Shown: positions 1 through 7,743 of the stretch, in pieces | How positions within the stretch are numbered: position 1 is the first letter of the stretch | Layout: the number at the start of each line of letters is the position of its first letter | NCBI GenBank assembly: GCA_900542505.1 | Contig: UQNV01000022.1 | Span: 1-34,152, forward strand | Reading direction: 5' to 3' | Origin: an uncultured Alistipes sp. | Lineage (GTDB): Bacteria > Bacteroidota > Bacteroidia > Bacteroidales > Rikenellaceae | Length of the DNA: 34,152 nucleotides | Notes under the pieces: generated by a model | Told to the model about the DNA's origin: nothing | Seen by the model: the letters and a program-made list of their open reading frames with translations, nothing else | The model's database searches: none | Translations under genes and position numbers: made by a program

Positions 1-33
1 TCTCGTGGGCTCGGAGATGTGTATAAGAGACAG
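1..33 (+). other. Nextera transposase adapter (mosaic end), artefact
   Basis: The first 33 bases match the Illumina Nextera read-2 adapter and end in the 19-bp Tn5 mosaic end AGATGTGTATAAGAGACAG. Its inverse complement closes the window. This is uncut library adapter left in the assembly. Open frames that begin here (for example those reading MCIRDS or MYKRQ) are artefacts. Confidence 0.98.
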
Positions 34-287
34 CGACAGGAGAGGCACCCGAGGAGGTCTTCGAAACGCTGCCCGAGGTCGCAAGCCGCGACGGCGCGCT
101 GCTCTTCGCGCTGGCCGAAGCACTCGAGGTCGAAGCCTCGGAGGTGCGGGTCATCGTCGGGCCGGAGGAGGCGTCCGAAGCCGCCGAGGAGCGGCAACAC
201 GCGGCCCGGCTGCTGGCCGAGGCGCTGCAGGAGGCATTCGGCGAGGAGGAGCCTGCGGCCGAACGCCGCACCGGCGAAGCGCAGTGA
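34..287 (+). CDS. 3' end of an unknown protein (partial)
   Basis: An open frame enters from the adapter junction and ends at TGA 285-287, giving about 83 residues. The fragment is rich in Glu and Ala and looks helical; it contains LFALAEALEVEASEVRVIVG and ends ERRTGEAQ. I do not recognise the family. Support for coding is the acidic, low-complexity-helical composition, a sensible stop, and a strong hairpin terminator 40 nt downstream. The true start lies outside the window. It could be the C-terminal tail of a longer protein; nothing visible gives a function. Confidence 0.5.
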
Positions 288-326
288 GCTCCGCCCCGCA
301 CGGCAGAGCCGCCCCGGAAAAACACG

Positions 327-363
327 AAACGCCTGCCGACCCTCGTTGGGTCGGCAGGCGTTT
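327..363. terminator. Bidirectional hairpin terminator
   Basis: A perfect 16-bp stem (AAACGCCTGCCGACCC, 327-342, pairing with 348-363) with a 5-nt loop TCGTT. It has A-run and T-run flanks within the stem ends and lies between the plus-strand partial gene and the convergent minus-strand MFS gene, so it can serve both. Confidence 0.85.
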
Positions 364-417
364 CGCATTACGGTCGTCAGGGGACAATGCACACCGTCGT
401 CACACTCCGCAGCGGGC

Positions 418-1620
418 CTATCGGCGGCAGCCGGGTATCCGGCGGGCACAGAGCAGGGTACCGGCGGCGCAGAGCACCATCAGCACGGCGGTCATCGTCT
501 GCATCGGGCCGATGCCCGTCAGCGGCGAGACGATGCCCCCGACCAGGAATGCCGAACAGCCGATGAGCGCCGAGGCGCTGCCCGAATTGGCCCGTTCGAA
601 CTCCAGCGCCAGCGACGTGGAGGTGGGCAGCACCAGCCCCAGGCAGAAGAGCAGCGCGAAGAGCGCCGCCTCGACGCACCAGACCGGAGCGTCGGTCACC
701 AGCGCAAGGGCCGCCAACAGACAGACCGCCAGGAAGCCGCGCGCACCGGCAAGCAGCGCCGCCGCAGGACGGCGGAAGCGGGTCACGGCAAAGCTGCCGA
801 GCATGATGGCAAAGGCATTGACGCCGAAGAGCATGCTGTAGGCGAGCGACGAGATGCCGTAGTGCTGCTGGAAGAGGAAGGGCGACGAGGCGATGTAGGT
901 GAACATGACCCCCATGGCCAGCGCCTGGACGGCGACGCACAGCAGGAACGGGCGGTTGCGCACAACGGGCAGGTAGTGGCCGAAGGTGGCCACGACACCG
1001 TCCGAAGAGCGGCGGACGGCGGGCAGCGACTCGCGGAAGCCGGCCAGCACGCAGCACATCGCCACACCCAGCACGGCCAGCACGCCGAAGATGCCCCGCC
1101 AGTCGGTCACCTCGAGCAGTACGCCGCCCAGCACGGGAGCGAATATGGGAGCCAGCCCCTGGACGGCGGCCAGCATGACAAAGAAACGCGTCAGTGCCGG
1201 CCCCTCGTAGAGGTCCGAAGCGACCGACTTGGAGATGACCACGCCGCCCGCGCCGGCGAAGCCCTGCATGAGGCGGCAGAGGAGGAAAATCTCGATGCTC
1301 CGCGAAAGGATGCAGGCCACCGTGGCGGCGACGAAGAGCACCATCGACCCCAGCAGCGGGGCCTTGCGGCCGTATTTGTCGCTCAGCGGGCCGAAAACGA
1401 GCTGCCCGGCGGCCAGTCCCGCCATGCTGAGCGTAAGGCTCAGCTGCACGAGCGACGCCGGAGCGTCGAACCAGTCGGCCAGCGCCGGAAGCGCCGGAAG
1501 GTAGAAATCCGTCAGAAAGGGGCCGAAGGCCGAGACTAGCCCGAAGACCACCAGCAGGTAGGCCCCGGAGTTGCGCGCGGCCGAACCGTGAAGCGCCGAA
1601 ACGGCGGAGGTATATTTCAT
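418..1620 (-). CDS. Bcr/CflA-like MFS drug-efflux transporter
   Basis: 400-residue inner-membrane protein of the major facilitator superfamily with about 12 hydrophobic segments. Two signatures place it near the Bcr/CflA drug:H+ antiporters: TDFYLPALP at residues 37-45 in the first helix and loop, and motif A (GPLSDKYGRK, 77-86) in the loop between helices 2 and 3. RLMQGFAGAGG in helix 4 to 5 is the usual antiporter-type motif. The expected role is proton-driven export of a drug or small molecule; the substrate cannot be read from sequence. I chose ATG 1620 because the longer frame (to 1689) starts with a non-homologous Arg-rich tail and the upstream sequence AAAAAAAC fits a Bacteroidota leader. 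It is divergent from an AraC-type gene 153 bp away, a common regulator-target layout. Stop codon is TAG. Confidence 0.88.
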   Translation of the reverse strand: MKYTSAVSALHGSAARNSGAYLLVVFGLVSAFGPFLTDFYLPALPALADWFDAPASLVQLSLTLSMAGLAAGQLVFGPLSDKYGRKAPLLGSMVLFVAATVACILSRSIEIFLLCRLMQGFAGAGGVVISKSVASDLYEGPALTRFFVMLAAVQGLAPIFAPVLGGVLLEVTDWRGIFGVLAVLGVAMCCVLAGFRESLPAVRRSSDGVVATFGHYLPVVRNRPFLLCVAVQALAMGVMFTYIASSPFLFQQHYGISSLAYSMLFGVNAFAIMLGSFAVTRFRRPAAALLAGARGFLAVCLLAALALVTDAPVWCVEAALFALLFCLGLVLPTSTSLALEFERANSGSASALIGCSAFLVGGIVSPLTGIGPMQTMTAVLMVLCAAGTLLCARRIPGCRR

Positions 1621-1645
1621 CGTATCTGCGTTTTTTTCGACGCCG

Positions 1646-1653
1646 CAAAGTTC
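1646..1653 (-). promoter_or_regulatory. Possible -7 box for the MFS gene
   Basis: On the minus strand GAACTTTG matches seven of eight positions of TAnnTTTG, 26 nt before the MFS start codon. No clear -33 TTTG is seen, so the call is weak. Confidence 0.3.
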
Positions 1654-1730
1654 CTCCGGATATCGGCGCCGCGATGTGCATCCGTTCACTTTTTCCGTTC
1701 ATTTATTCGCCTGTTTTGCCCCGAAAACAC

Positions 1731-1738
1731 TATCTTTG
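1731..1738 (+). promoter_or_regulatory. -7 promoter box for the AraC-type gene
   Basis: TATCTTTG fits the Bacteroidota -7 consensus TAnnTTTG exactly. It lies 35 nt before the ATG at 1774. The -33 region is T-rich but has no TTTG at the ideal distance. Confidence 0.55.
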
Positions 1739-1773
1739 CCGGAGACGGGGCCACGCCGCCCCGCCATGCGACC

Positions 1774-2634
1774 ATGCAACGGAACCCCTTCGGAACATAC
1801 GACAACTCAGTCCCGGTGGCCGACTGCTCGCTCGTGGAGGAGCGCGCCGCATTCGAGGCGCTCTTTCCCCGCGGGCGCGCCGTCCGCGACACGCTCGTCG
1901 GGCTGCGCATCGCGCTCTGCACGGGCGGGGCGGCGCAAATCGAGGTCGACGGCCGCCGGTATGACTTCCGCGAGGGAGGGGTGCTCTGCCTCACCCCCTC
2001 GCGCCTGGTCCGTGTCGTATCGCTCTCGGCGGGATTCCGCCTCCGGATGCTCAGCTTCACCTTCGACTTTCTGGCCGGACAGCCCTTCCTGCTCCGGGCT
2101 TCGGTCTCCGAAGCGATGGAGCGGACCCCCTGCATCGAGCCCGACGACGAGGCGCGGCGCAGCCTGACGGGGCTGTTCGACTTCCTGCGCATGCAGCTCG
2201 GCCGCGACGCCTTCCCCTCGCGCCGCGAAGCGGTCGAGGCGCTGCTCTTCATCCTCATCGCCGAAGCGTCGCACCTCTACGACCGGGAGCCCGTGTCGCT
2301 GCGCCGCACCCGCGCCGAGGAGATAGCCGACGGCTTCTTCGCACTGCTCCACCGCCATTTCCGCCGGGAGCACAGCCTGGCATTCTACGCCGCCGGGCTC
2401 TGCATCACCGAGAAGTAGCTCATCCGCACCATCGGGCGCACGACCGGACACACGCCCGCATACTGGATTGCCGGCTTCCGCCTGCGCGAAGCCAACGTGC
2501 TGCTCCGCTCGACCGACCTGAGCGTGACGGAAATCTCCGAACTGCTGGGTTTCGCCTCGCCGTCGCTCTTCGCCCGCTTCTACCGCCGCATGAGCGGCTC
2601 GTCGCCGCTCGAGGCCCGCAAGGCGGCCCGTTGA
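1774..2634 (+). pseudogene. AraC-family regulator interrupted by in-frame TAG
   Basis: The frame from ATG 1774 runs 214 codons to TAG 2416-2418, then continues without another stop for 71 codons to TGA 2632-2634. Before the stop there is a cupin-like N-terminal part (IEVDGRRYDFREGGVLCLTP is typical of the ligand pocket) and the first helices of the AraC HTH (HSLAFYAAGLCITEK). After the stop comes the rest of the HTH domain: LIRTIGRTTGHTPAYWI, then LSVTEISELLGFASPSLFARFYRRMSG. Family members normally have Lys-Tyr-Leu here, so a single TAC to TAG change explains the break. The full protein would be 286 residues, normal for the family; the truncated one lacks the second HTH and should not bind DNA properly. 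It is divergent from the MFS gene and was probably its regulator. A sequencing error or amber suppression are the alternatives; TAG is used as the normal stop elsewhere in this window. Confidence 0.85.
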
Positions 2635-2666
2635 CCCCGCAAGAGCCCCTTTTTTCGCCGCCGGCA

Positions 2667-2696
2667 TTTGGTTATCCCGATTTTTTTGTATATTTA
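2667..2696 (+). promoter_or_regulatory. Promoter of the EF-G2-like gene
   Basis: A -33 TTTG (2667-2670) and a -7 TATATTTA (2689-2696, seven of eight to TAnnTTTG) are 18 nt apart, the usual Bacteroidota spacing. Transcription would start near 2703, leaving a leader of about 185 nt before the ATG at 2888. That leader is GC-rich and can fold into several hairpins (for example AAAGGCC around 2770 with GGCCTTCGGCC-like arms). Confidence 0.55.
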
Positions 2697-2887
2697 TAGT
2701 CGGCTAAAACGACATTCCCGGTCGCAACAGCCCCGCATCTGCCCGAAAAGAGGCCCCCGGGCCGCCGAAAAGGCCTTCGGCCGGAACGGCTCCGTTCCCG
2801 CCGGAAGCCCGCAAAGGCCAAAGACCCGGGCCCGACCGACGGCCGGTGCGGCAACAACCGAAAACAACCTTAAAACTTTCACGGGAT

Positions 2888-5044
2888 ATGAAAAACTATT
2901 CAGCAAAGGAAATCAAGAACATCGTTCTCATCGGCGCGCCCGGCACGGGGAAAACTACCCTTGCCGAAGCGATGGCCTTTGAGGGTAAGGTCATCGACCG
3001 CAGGGGTAGTATCGAGACGAACAACACGCTCTCGGACAATACGGACATCGAGCACGAATACAAGCGCTCGATTTACTCCACCATCCTCTTTACGGAATTC
3101 ATGGAGCGCAAGCTCAACATCATCGACTGCCCGGGTTCGGACGACTTCTGCGGCAGCCTCTTCTCGGCCTTCAAGGTGGGCGACGTCGGCGTATTCCTCT
3201 TCAACGCCCAGAACGGGTGGGAGGTAGGCAGCGAAATCCAGGCCCGCTACGCCCGCATCCTCAACAAGCCCGTCATCGGCGTCATCAACCAGCTCGATGC
3301 CGACAAGGCCAACTTCGAAGCCGCCTACGAATCCATCAAGGCCGCCTCGCGCGTGAAACCCGTCATCGTACAGTATCCCGTGAACCAGGGTCCCGAGTTC
3401 AACGCCTTCATCGACGTGCTGCTGATGAAGATGTACCGCTTCAAGGACCACGACGGACACCGCGAGGAGCTCGAAATCCCGGCCGAGGAGCTCGAAAAGG
3501 CACAGTTGCTCAACAAGGAGCTCGTCGAAATGGCCGCCGAGCACGACGAGGCGCTCATGGAGCTCTACTTCGACAAGGGCACGCTCACGCAGGACGACAT
3601 CCGCTCGGGTCTGAAAATCGGCGTTTCGCGCCGCGAGGTGATGCCCATCTTCTGCGCATCGGGCCGCTACGACATCGGCACCAAGCGTCTGATGGAGTTC
3701 ATCATCAACGTGGCCCCCGGCCCGCTCAAGGCCCCCAAGTTCCTCACGACCGAGGGCGAGGAGCTCGACGCCGACGAGACGCAGCCCGCCGTGGCCTTCG
3801 TCTTCAAGAGCCAAATCGAGCAGCACATCGGTGAAATCAGCTACTTCCGCGTCATCCGCGGCAAGCTCACCGAGGGGTGCGAGCTCATCAACACCCGCAC
3901 GGGCAACAAGGAGAAGCTCTCGCAGCTCTTCGCCGTGGCGGGCAAGAACCGCATCAAGGTGACCGAGTTCTCGGCCGGCGACATCGGCTGCACGGTCAAG
4001 CTCAAGGGTACGCGCACGAACGACACCCTCGCAGCGGCAGCCGCACCCGTTACCGTCGAGCCGATTGTCTTCCCCGAGCCGCGCTACCGCGCCGCCGTGA
4101 AGTGCAAGGAGCAGGCCGACGAAGAGAAGCTCGGCAAGCTGCTCGCCGACGCCAAGTACGAAGACCCGACCATCCTGGTCGAGTACTCCAAGGAGCTCAA
4201 GCAGACCATCATCCAGGGTCAGGGCGAACACCACCTGAACATCCTGCGCACGCGCATCGCCGCCGACAACAAGATTGCCTACGACTACATCGCGCCGCGC
4301 ATCCCCTACCGCGAGACCATCACCAAGGTCGCCCAGGCCGACTACCGCCACAAGAAGCAGTCGGGAGGCGCCGGACAGTTCGGCGAGGTGCACATGATTA
4401 TCGAGCCCTACTACGACGGCATGCCCGAACCGAAGAACTACAAGGTGCCCGGCAAGGGCGACATGGTCGTCAATGTCAAGACCAAGGAGGAGTACGACCT
4501 TCCGTGGGGCGGCAAGCTGCAGTTCTACTCGGCCATCGTCGGCGGCGCCATCGACGCCCGCTTCATGCCCGCCATCCTGAAGGGTATCATGGAGAAGATG
4601 GACCAGGGCCCGCTGACGGGTTCCTACGCCCGCGACATCCGCGCCGTCATCTACGACGGCAAGATGCACCCGGTGGACTCGAACGAAATCTCGTTCAAGC
4701 TGGCCGCGCGCAACGCCTTCAAGGAGGCCTTCCGCAACGCAGGGCCCAAAATCATGGAGCCCATCTACAACGTCGAGATTCTGGTGCCGAGCGAGTACAT
4801 GGGCGCCGTGATGAGCGACCTGCAGAACCGCCGCGCGATGATTCTGGGCATGGAGTCCGACAAGGGCTTCGACCGTCTGAACGCCACGGTACCTCTGGCC
4901 GAGCTCTACCGCTACTCGACCTCGCTTTCGTCGCTCACCTCGGGTTCGGCCACCTACTCGATGAAGTTCGCTTCGTATGAGCAGGTTCCCGCCGACGTGC
5001 AGGAGAAGCTGCTGAAGGCCTACACCGACACCGACGAAGAGTAA
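2888..5044 (+). CDS. fusA2: EF-G paralogue (EF-G2 type) with defective GTPase centre
   Basis: 718-residue translational GTPase relative with the full EF-G layout: G domain, domain II, III, IV, V. The P-loop is intact (GAPGTGKT, 16-23), as is the NQLD guanine motif (134-137). Switch I reads RSIY (60-63) where EF-G has RGIT, and G3 reads DCPGS (80-84) where EF-G has DTPGH, so both the Mg-binding Thr and the catalytic His are replaced. The domain IV tip needed for translocation is kept (HPVDSNEISFKLAARNAF). Bacteroides thetaiotaomicron has an EF-G2 reported to support translation without GTP hydrolysis during carbon starvation; this protein fits that type. Start at ATG 2888 was chosen because KNIVLIGAPGTGKTTLAEAM then sits at the usual distance from the N-terminus; the upstream in-frame ATG 2846 adds a non-conserved Arg/Lys tail. 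It is monocistronic, with its own promoter, long leader and strong terminator. Confidence 0.93.
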   Translation: MKNYSAKEIKNIVLIGAPGTGKTTLAEAMAFEGKVIDRRGSIETNNTLSDNTDIEHEYKRSIYSTILFTEFMERKLNIIDCPGSDDFCGSLFSAFKVGDVGVFLFNAQNGWEVGSEIQARYARILNKPVIGVINQLDADKANFEAAYESIKAASRVKPVIVQYPVNQGPEFNAFIDVLLMKMYRFKDHDGHREELEIPAEELEKAQLLNKELVEMAAEHDEALMELYFDKGTLTQDDIRSGLKIGVSRREVMPIFCASGRYDIGTKRLMEFIINVAPGPLKAPKFLTTEGEELDADETQPAVAFVFKSQIEQHIGEISYFRVIRGKLTEGCELINTRTGNKEKLSQLFAVAGKNRIKVTEFSAGDIGCTVKLKGTRTNDTLAAAAAPVTVEPIVFPEPRYRAAVKCKEQADEEKLGKLLADAKYEDPTILVEYSKELKQTIIQGQGEHHLNILRTRIAADNKIAYDYIAPRIPYRETITKVAQADYRHKKQSGGAGQFGEVHMIIEPYYDGMPEPKNYKVPGKGDMVVNVKTKEEYDLPWGGKLQFYSAIVGGAIDARFMPAILKGIMEKMDQGPLTGSYARDIRAVIYDGKMHPVDSNEISFKLAARNAFKEAFRNAGPKIMEPIYNVEILVPSEYMGAVMSDLQNRRAMILGMESDKGFDRLNATVPLAELYRYSTSLSSLTSGSATYSMKFASYEQVPADVQEKLLKAYTDTDEE

Positions 5045-5087
5045 CACTTCGCACCGCACCCTGCGGCCGGGCAACCGGCCCGACAGC

Positions 5088-5134
5088 ATCCGGGGAGCCG
5101 CGGCGGAAGACCGCTGCAGCTCCCCGGATTTTTT
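5088..5134 (+). terminator. Rho-independent terminator after the EF-G2-like gene
   Basis: A 19-bp stem (5088-5106 with 5111-5129; one mismatch and one G-U pair), loop AAGA, followed by T6 (5129-5134). It begins 44 nt after the stop codon. Confidence 0.92.
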
Positions 5135-5224
5135 CGCATGCACGCCCCTCGGGACCGGGCCGCGACAGGCTGCCGGCCACACATCCGGGAACCGCCGCAC
5201 GCTCCGTCACGGACGAGACGTTAA

Positions 5225-5236
5225 GTTAACGTTAAC
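5225..5236. promoter_or_regulatory. Perfect palindrome GTTAACGTTAAC, possible operator
   Basis: A 12-bp perfect palindrome in an AT-rich island, about 38 bp upstream of the -7 box of the phosphate transporter gene, where an activator or repressor dimer could bind. No known binding factor is implied by the sequence alone. Confidence 0.4.
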
Positions 5237-5273
5237 AATCCATGAAAAGGTCGTTTCACCGAAAAATTTGGAG

Positions 5274-5281
5274 TAATTTTG
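5274..5281 (+). promoter_or_regulatory. -7 promoter box of the phosphate transporter gene
   Basis: TAATTTTG matches TAnnTTTG exactly. Transcription would start near 5288, only about 15 nt before the ATG at 5303. The T-T-G at 5279-5281 is therefore part of the promoter, not a start codon. A TTTC at 5254-5257 may be the -33 element. Confidence 0.65.
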
Positions 5282-5302
5282 TCCAAACAATCAAGGCCCC
5301 CC

Positions 5303-7528
5303 ATGAGCGAAATCTACACCGTAATCATCGTCATTCTCGGTATTCTCGCTGTCTCCGGACTCTTTGTCGGCGTAACGAACGACGCTGTCAACTTCCTCAA
5401 CTCCGCCATCGGCTCGAAAGCCGCCTCGATGCGAACGATTCTCACGGTCGCCTCCGTCGGCATCATCGTCGGAGTACTCACCTCGAGCGGCATGATGGAG
5501 GTGGCCCGCAGCGGCATGTTCAATCCCGGGCTCTTCACCTTCCGCGAAGTGATGACCCTCTATCTGGGCGTCATGTTCGCCAACGTCATCCTGCTGGACC
5601 TCTACAATTCGTGGGGACTCCCCACCTCGACCACCGTTTCGCTGATTTTCTGCCTGCTGGGCTCGGCCATCGCCGTCTCCATCTACAAAATCGCGAACGA
5701 CCCGGCGCTCGGCACCTCGGCCCTCGGAGAGTTCATCAACACCTCGCGGGCGATGGGTATCGTCTCGGCGATTCTGCTTTCGGTGGTCATCGCCTTCACC
5801 TGCGGCACGATTGTCATGTACATCTCGCGCACCATCTTCTCGTTCCGCTACACGGCGCTCTTCCGCCGCTACGGTTCGCTCTGGTGCGGCGCCTCGCTCA
5901 CGGCCATCGTCTACTTCGCCCTCTTCAAGGGGCTCAAGTCGGTGCTTGCGGGCCACGCCTTCGTCAACTTCATCGACAGCCACCTGATGCTCTCGCTCTT
6001 CATCTGCTGGGTGGGCTGCTCGGCGCTGCTGTTCATCATCCAGCGGCTGAAAATCAATATCCTGCGCATCACGATTCTGGCCGGAACCTTCGCCCTGGCG
6101 CTTGCCTTCGCCGGCAACGACCTGGTGAACTTCATCGGTGTGCCGGTGGCCGGCTTCGACGCCTACGGCATCGCCCACCGCGCCGGCAACGACCAGATAC
6201 TCATGGAGGCCCTCAACGAAAACGTGCCGGCCAACTTCCTCATCCTGCTGGCGGCCGGCGCCATCATGATTCTCACGCTCTGGACCTCGAAGAAGTCGAT
6301 GCACGTCACCGAGACCGAAATCTCGCTCTCGGCCCAGGGCGACGAGGGCTCGGAGCAGTACGGCTCGTCGGTCTTCTCGCGTACGATTGTGCGTGCGGCG
6401 CTCAACGTCAACGCCGGTATCGCGCGCATCATTCCCCAGCGCGTCCGCGACGCCATTGCGCGCCGCTTCGAATACGAGGACGTCGAACACAGCGGCGCCC
6501 CCTACGACATGATTCGCGCCACGGTCAACCTCACCACGTCGGCCCTGCTCATCGCGCTGGCCACCTCGCTCAAGCTGCCGCTCTCGACCACCTACGTCTG
6601 CTTCATGGTGGCCATGGGTACCTCGCTGGCCGACCGCGCCTGGGGCCGTGAGAGCGCCGTATACCGCATCTCGGGCGTCATGACCGTCGTCGCCGGATGG
6701 TTCGTCACGGCGCTGGGCGGCTTCCTCATCGCCTTCGTGGTGGGACTGGTGCTCATCTACGGCGGCACGGCGGCCTTCGTGGTCATCACGCTGCTCTGCG
6801 GCTACATGCTCTTCCACAGCAACTTCCGCAAGAAGGAGAAGAGCGAGAGCCCGGCCTCGAAAAAGAACACCACCACCGAGGACATCATCCACAACCTGCG
6901 CGAGGAGGTCTGCACGACGATGGAGTGCGCCACGAAAATCTACGACCGCACGCTCATCGCCGTGATGGTGGAGAACCGCAAGGAGCTGCGCAACATGGTC
7001 AAGGAGTCGAACGACCTCTTCTACCAGTCGCGCGAGCGCAAATACACGCTGCTGCCCACCCTCAAGAAGCTCCAGAGCAGCGATGTCAATACGGCCCACT
7101 ACTACGTCCAGGTGGTCGACTACCTCAACGAGATGACCAAGGCGCTGATGCACATCACCCGCCCGGCATTCGAGCACATCGACAACAACCACGAGGGACT
7201 TTCGAAGGCCCAGGCCAAGGACCTGATGTCCATCAACGACGACGTGGAGTCGATTTACCGCCGCATCAACCAGATGCTGCGCGAGGGCGACTTCTCGGAC
7301 ATCGAGGAGGTGCTCACGCTGCGCGACCAGCTCTTCGAGTCGATTGCCGAGGCCATCAAGTCGGAGCTGGGCCGCATCAACGAAGCTGCGGTGAACACCA
7401 AGGCCTCGATGCTCTATCTGACGATTCTCAACGAGACGAAGAACATGGTGCTCCAGTCGCGCAACCTGCTCAAGTCGCAGCAGTACTTCCTCAAGCACCG
7501 CACGGGAGCCAAAACATGGATTAAATAG
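5303..7528 (+). CDS. PiT-family inorganic phosphate transporter with PhoU-like C-terminus
   Basis: 741-residue inner-membrane protein. Residues 1 to about 500 are the PHO4/PiT permease with the two inverted signature repeats: GVTNDAVNFLNSAIGSKA near residue 23 and AGNDLVNFIGVPVAG near residue 270; LPLSTTYVCFMVAMGTSLAD near 424 is another conserved PiT stretch. It should import phosphate (or metal-phosphate) with a cation gradient. From about residue 515 the protein is soluble and helical (TTEDIIHNLREEVCTTMECATKIYDRTLIAV), as in PhoU/DUF47 regulators that often sit beside or are fused to PiT. The fusion is usual in Bacteroidota, and the length matches. Start ATG 5303 is preferred over upstream TTG 5279, which lies in the promoter. 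The stop is TAG 7526-7528, followed directly by the T-free repeat region and the DUF4924 gene. Confidence 0.92.
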   Translation: MSEIYTVIIVILGILAVSGLFVGVTNDAVNFLNSAIGSKAASMRTILTVASVGIIVGVLTSSGMMEVARSGMFNPGLFTFREVMTLYLGVMFANVILLDLYNSWGLPTSTTVSLIFCLLGSAIAVSIYKIANDPALGTSALGEFINTSRAMGIVSAILLSVVIAFTCGTIVMYISRTIFSFRYTALFRRYGSLWCGASLTAIVYFALFKGLKSVLAGHAFVNFIDSHLMLSLFICWVGCSALLFIIQRLKINILRITILAGTFALALAFAGNDLVNFIGVPVAGFDAYGIAHRAGNDQILMEALNENVPANFLILLAAGAIMILTLWTSKKSMHVTETEISLSAQGDEGSEQYGSSVFSRTIVRAALNVNAGIARIIPQRVRDAIARRFEYEDVEHSGAPYDMIRATVNLTTSALLIALATSLKLPLSTTYVCFMVAMGTSLADRAWGRESAVYRISGVMTVVAGWFVTALGGFLIAFVVGLVLIYGGTAAFVVITLLCGYMLFHSNFRKKEKSESPASKKNTTTEDIIHNLREEVCTTMECATKIYDRTLIAVMVENRKELRNMVKESNDLFYQSRERKYTLLPTLKKLQSSDVNTAHYYVQVVDYLNEMTKALMHITRPAFEHIDNNHEGLSKAQAKDLMSINDDVESIYRRINQMLREGDFSDIEEVLTLRDQLFESIAEAIKSELGRINEAAVNTKASMLYLTILNETKNMVLQSRNLLKSQQYFLKHRTGAKTWIK

Positions 7529-7698
7529 CCGAAGACCCCGCCGCCGAACCCGAAGAGCCGGAGAGGGAACCGAGGGGAACACCGACCGGGCAAAGAAGCC
7601 GGGGAGGGAACCGAAAGGAACCCGACCGGGCAAAGAAGCCGGGGAGGAAACCGAGGGGAACCCGACCGGGCAAAGAAGCCGGGGAGGGAACCGAAAGG
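7527..7698 (+). repeat. T-free spacer with 40-bp tandem repeats
   Basis: From 7527 to 7698 the plus strand contains no T at all. Within it, three 40-bp units (7581-7620, 7621-7660, 7661-7700) differ at only a few positions; each contains CCGACCGGGCAAAGAAGCCG followed by a GGAGGGAACCGA-type segment. A degenerate fourth unit precedes them (about 7541-7580). Forty is not a multiple of three, and neither strand gives a convincing protein, so I read it as non-coding. It is transcribed if the DUF4924 gene is co-transcribed with the phosphate transporter. Confidence 0.85.
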
Positions 7699-7743
7699 TG
7701 CCGGGCGGGCGGAAGGGTCTGAAGGCGGATTTCCGCATCGAAC

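Noticed and set aside
1..841. Plus-strand frames starting in the adapter (MGSEMCIRDS, MYKRQ)
   Set aside because: They start in adapter sequence and run antisense into the MFS gene.
2900..5200. Long minus-strand frame antisense to the EF-G2-like gene
   Set aside because: The opposite strand encodes a full EF-G; the antisense product has no recognisable features and continues through the terminator.
5279..5302. TTG start for the phosphate transporter, eight codons upstream
   Set aside because: The TTG is part of an exact -7 promoter box, and the ATG at 5303 fits the family N-terminus.
7581..7700. CRISPR-like array
   Set aside because: The units are adjacent, with no unique spacers, and no cas genes are present.
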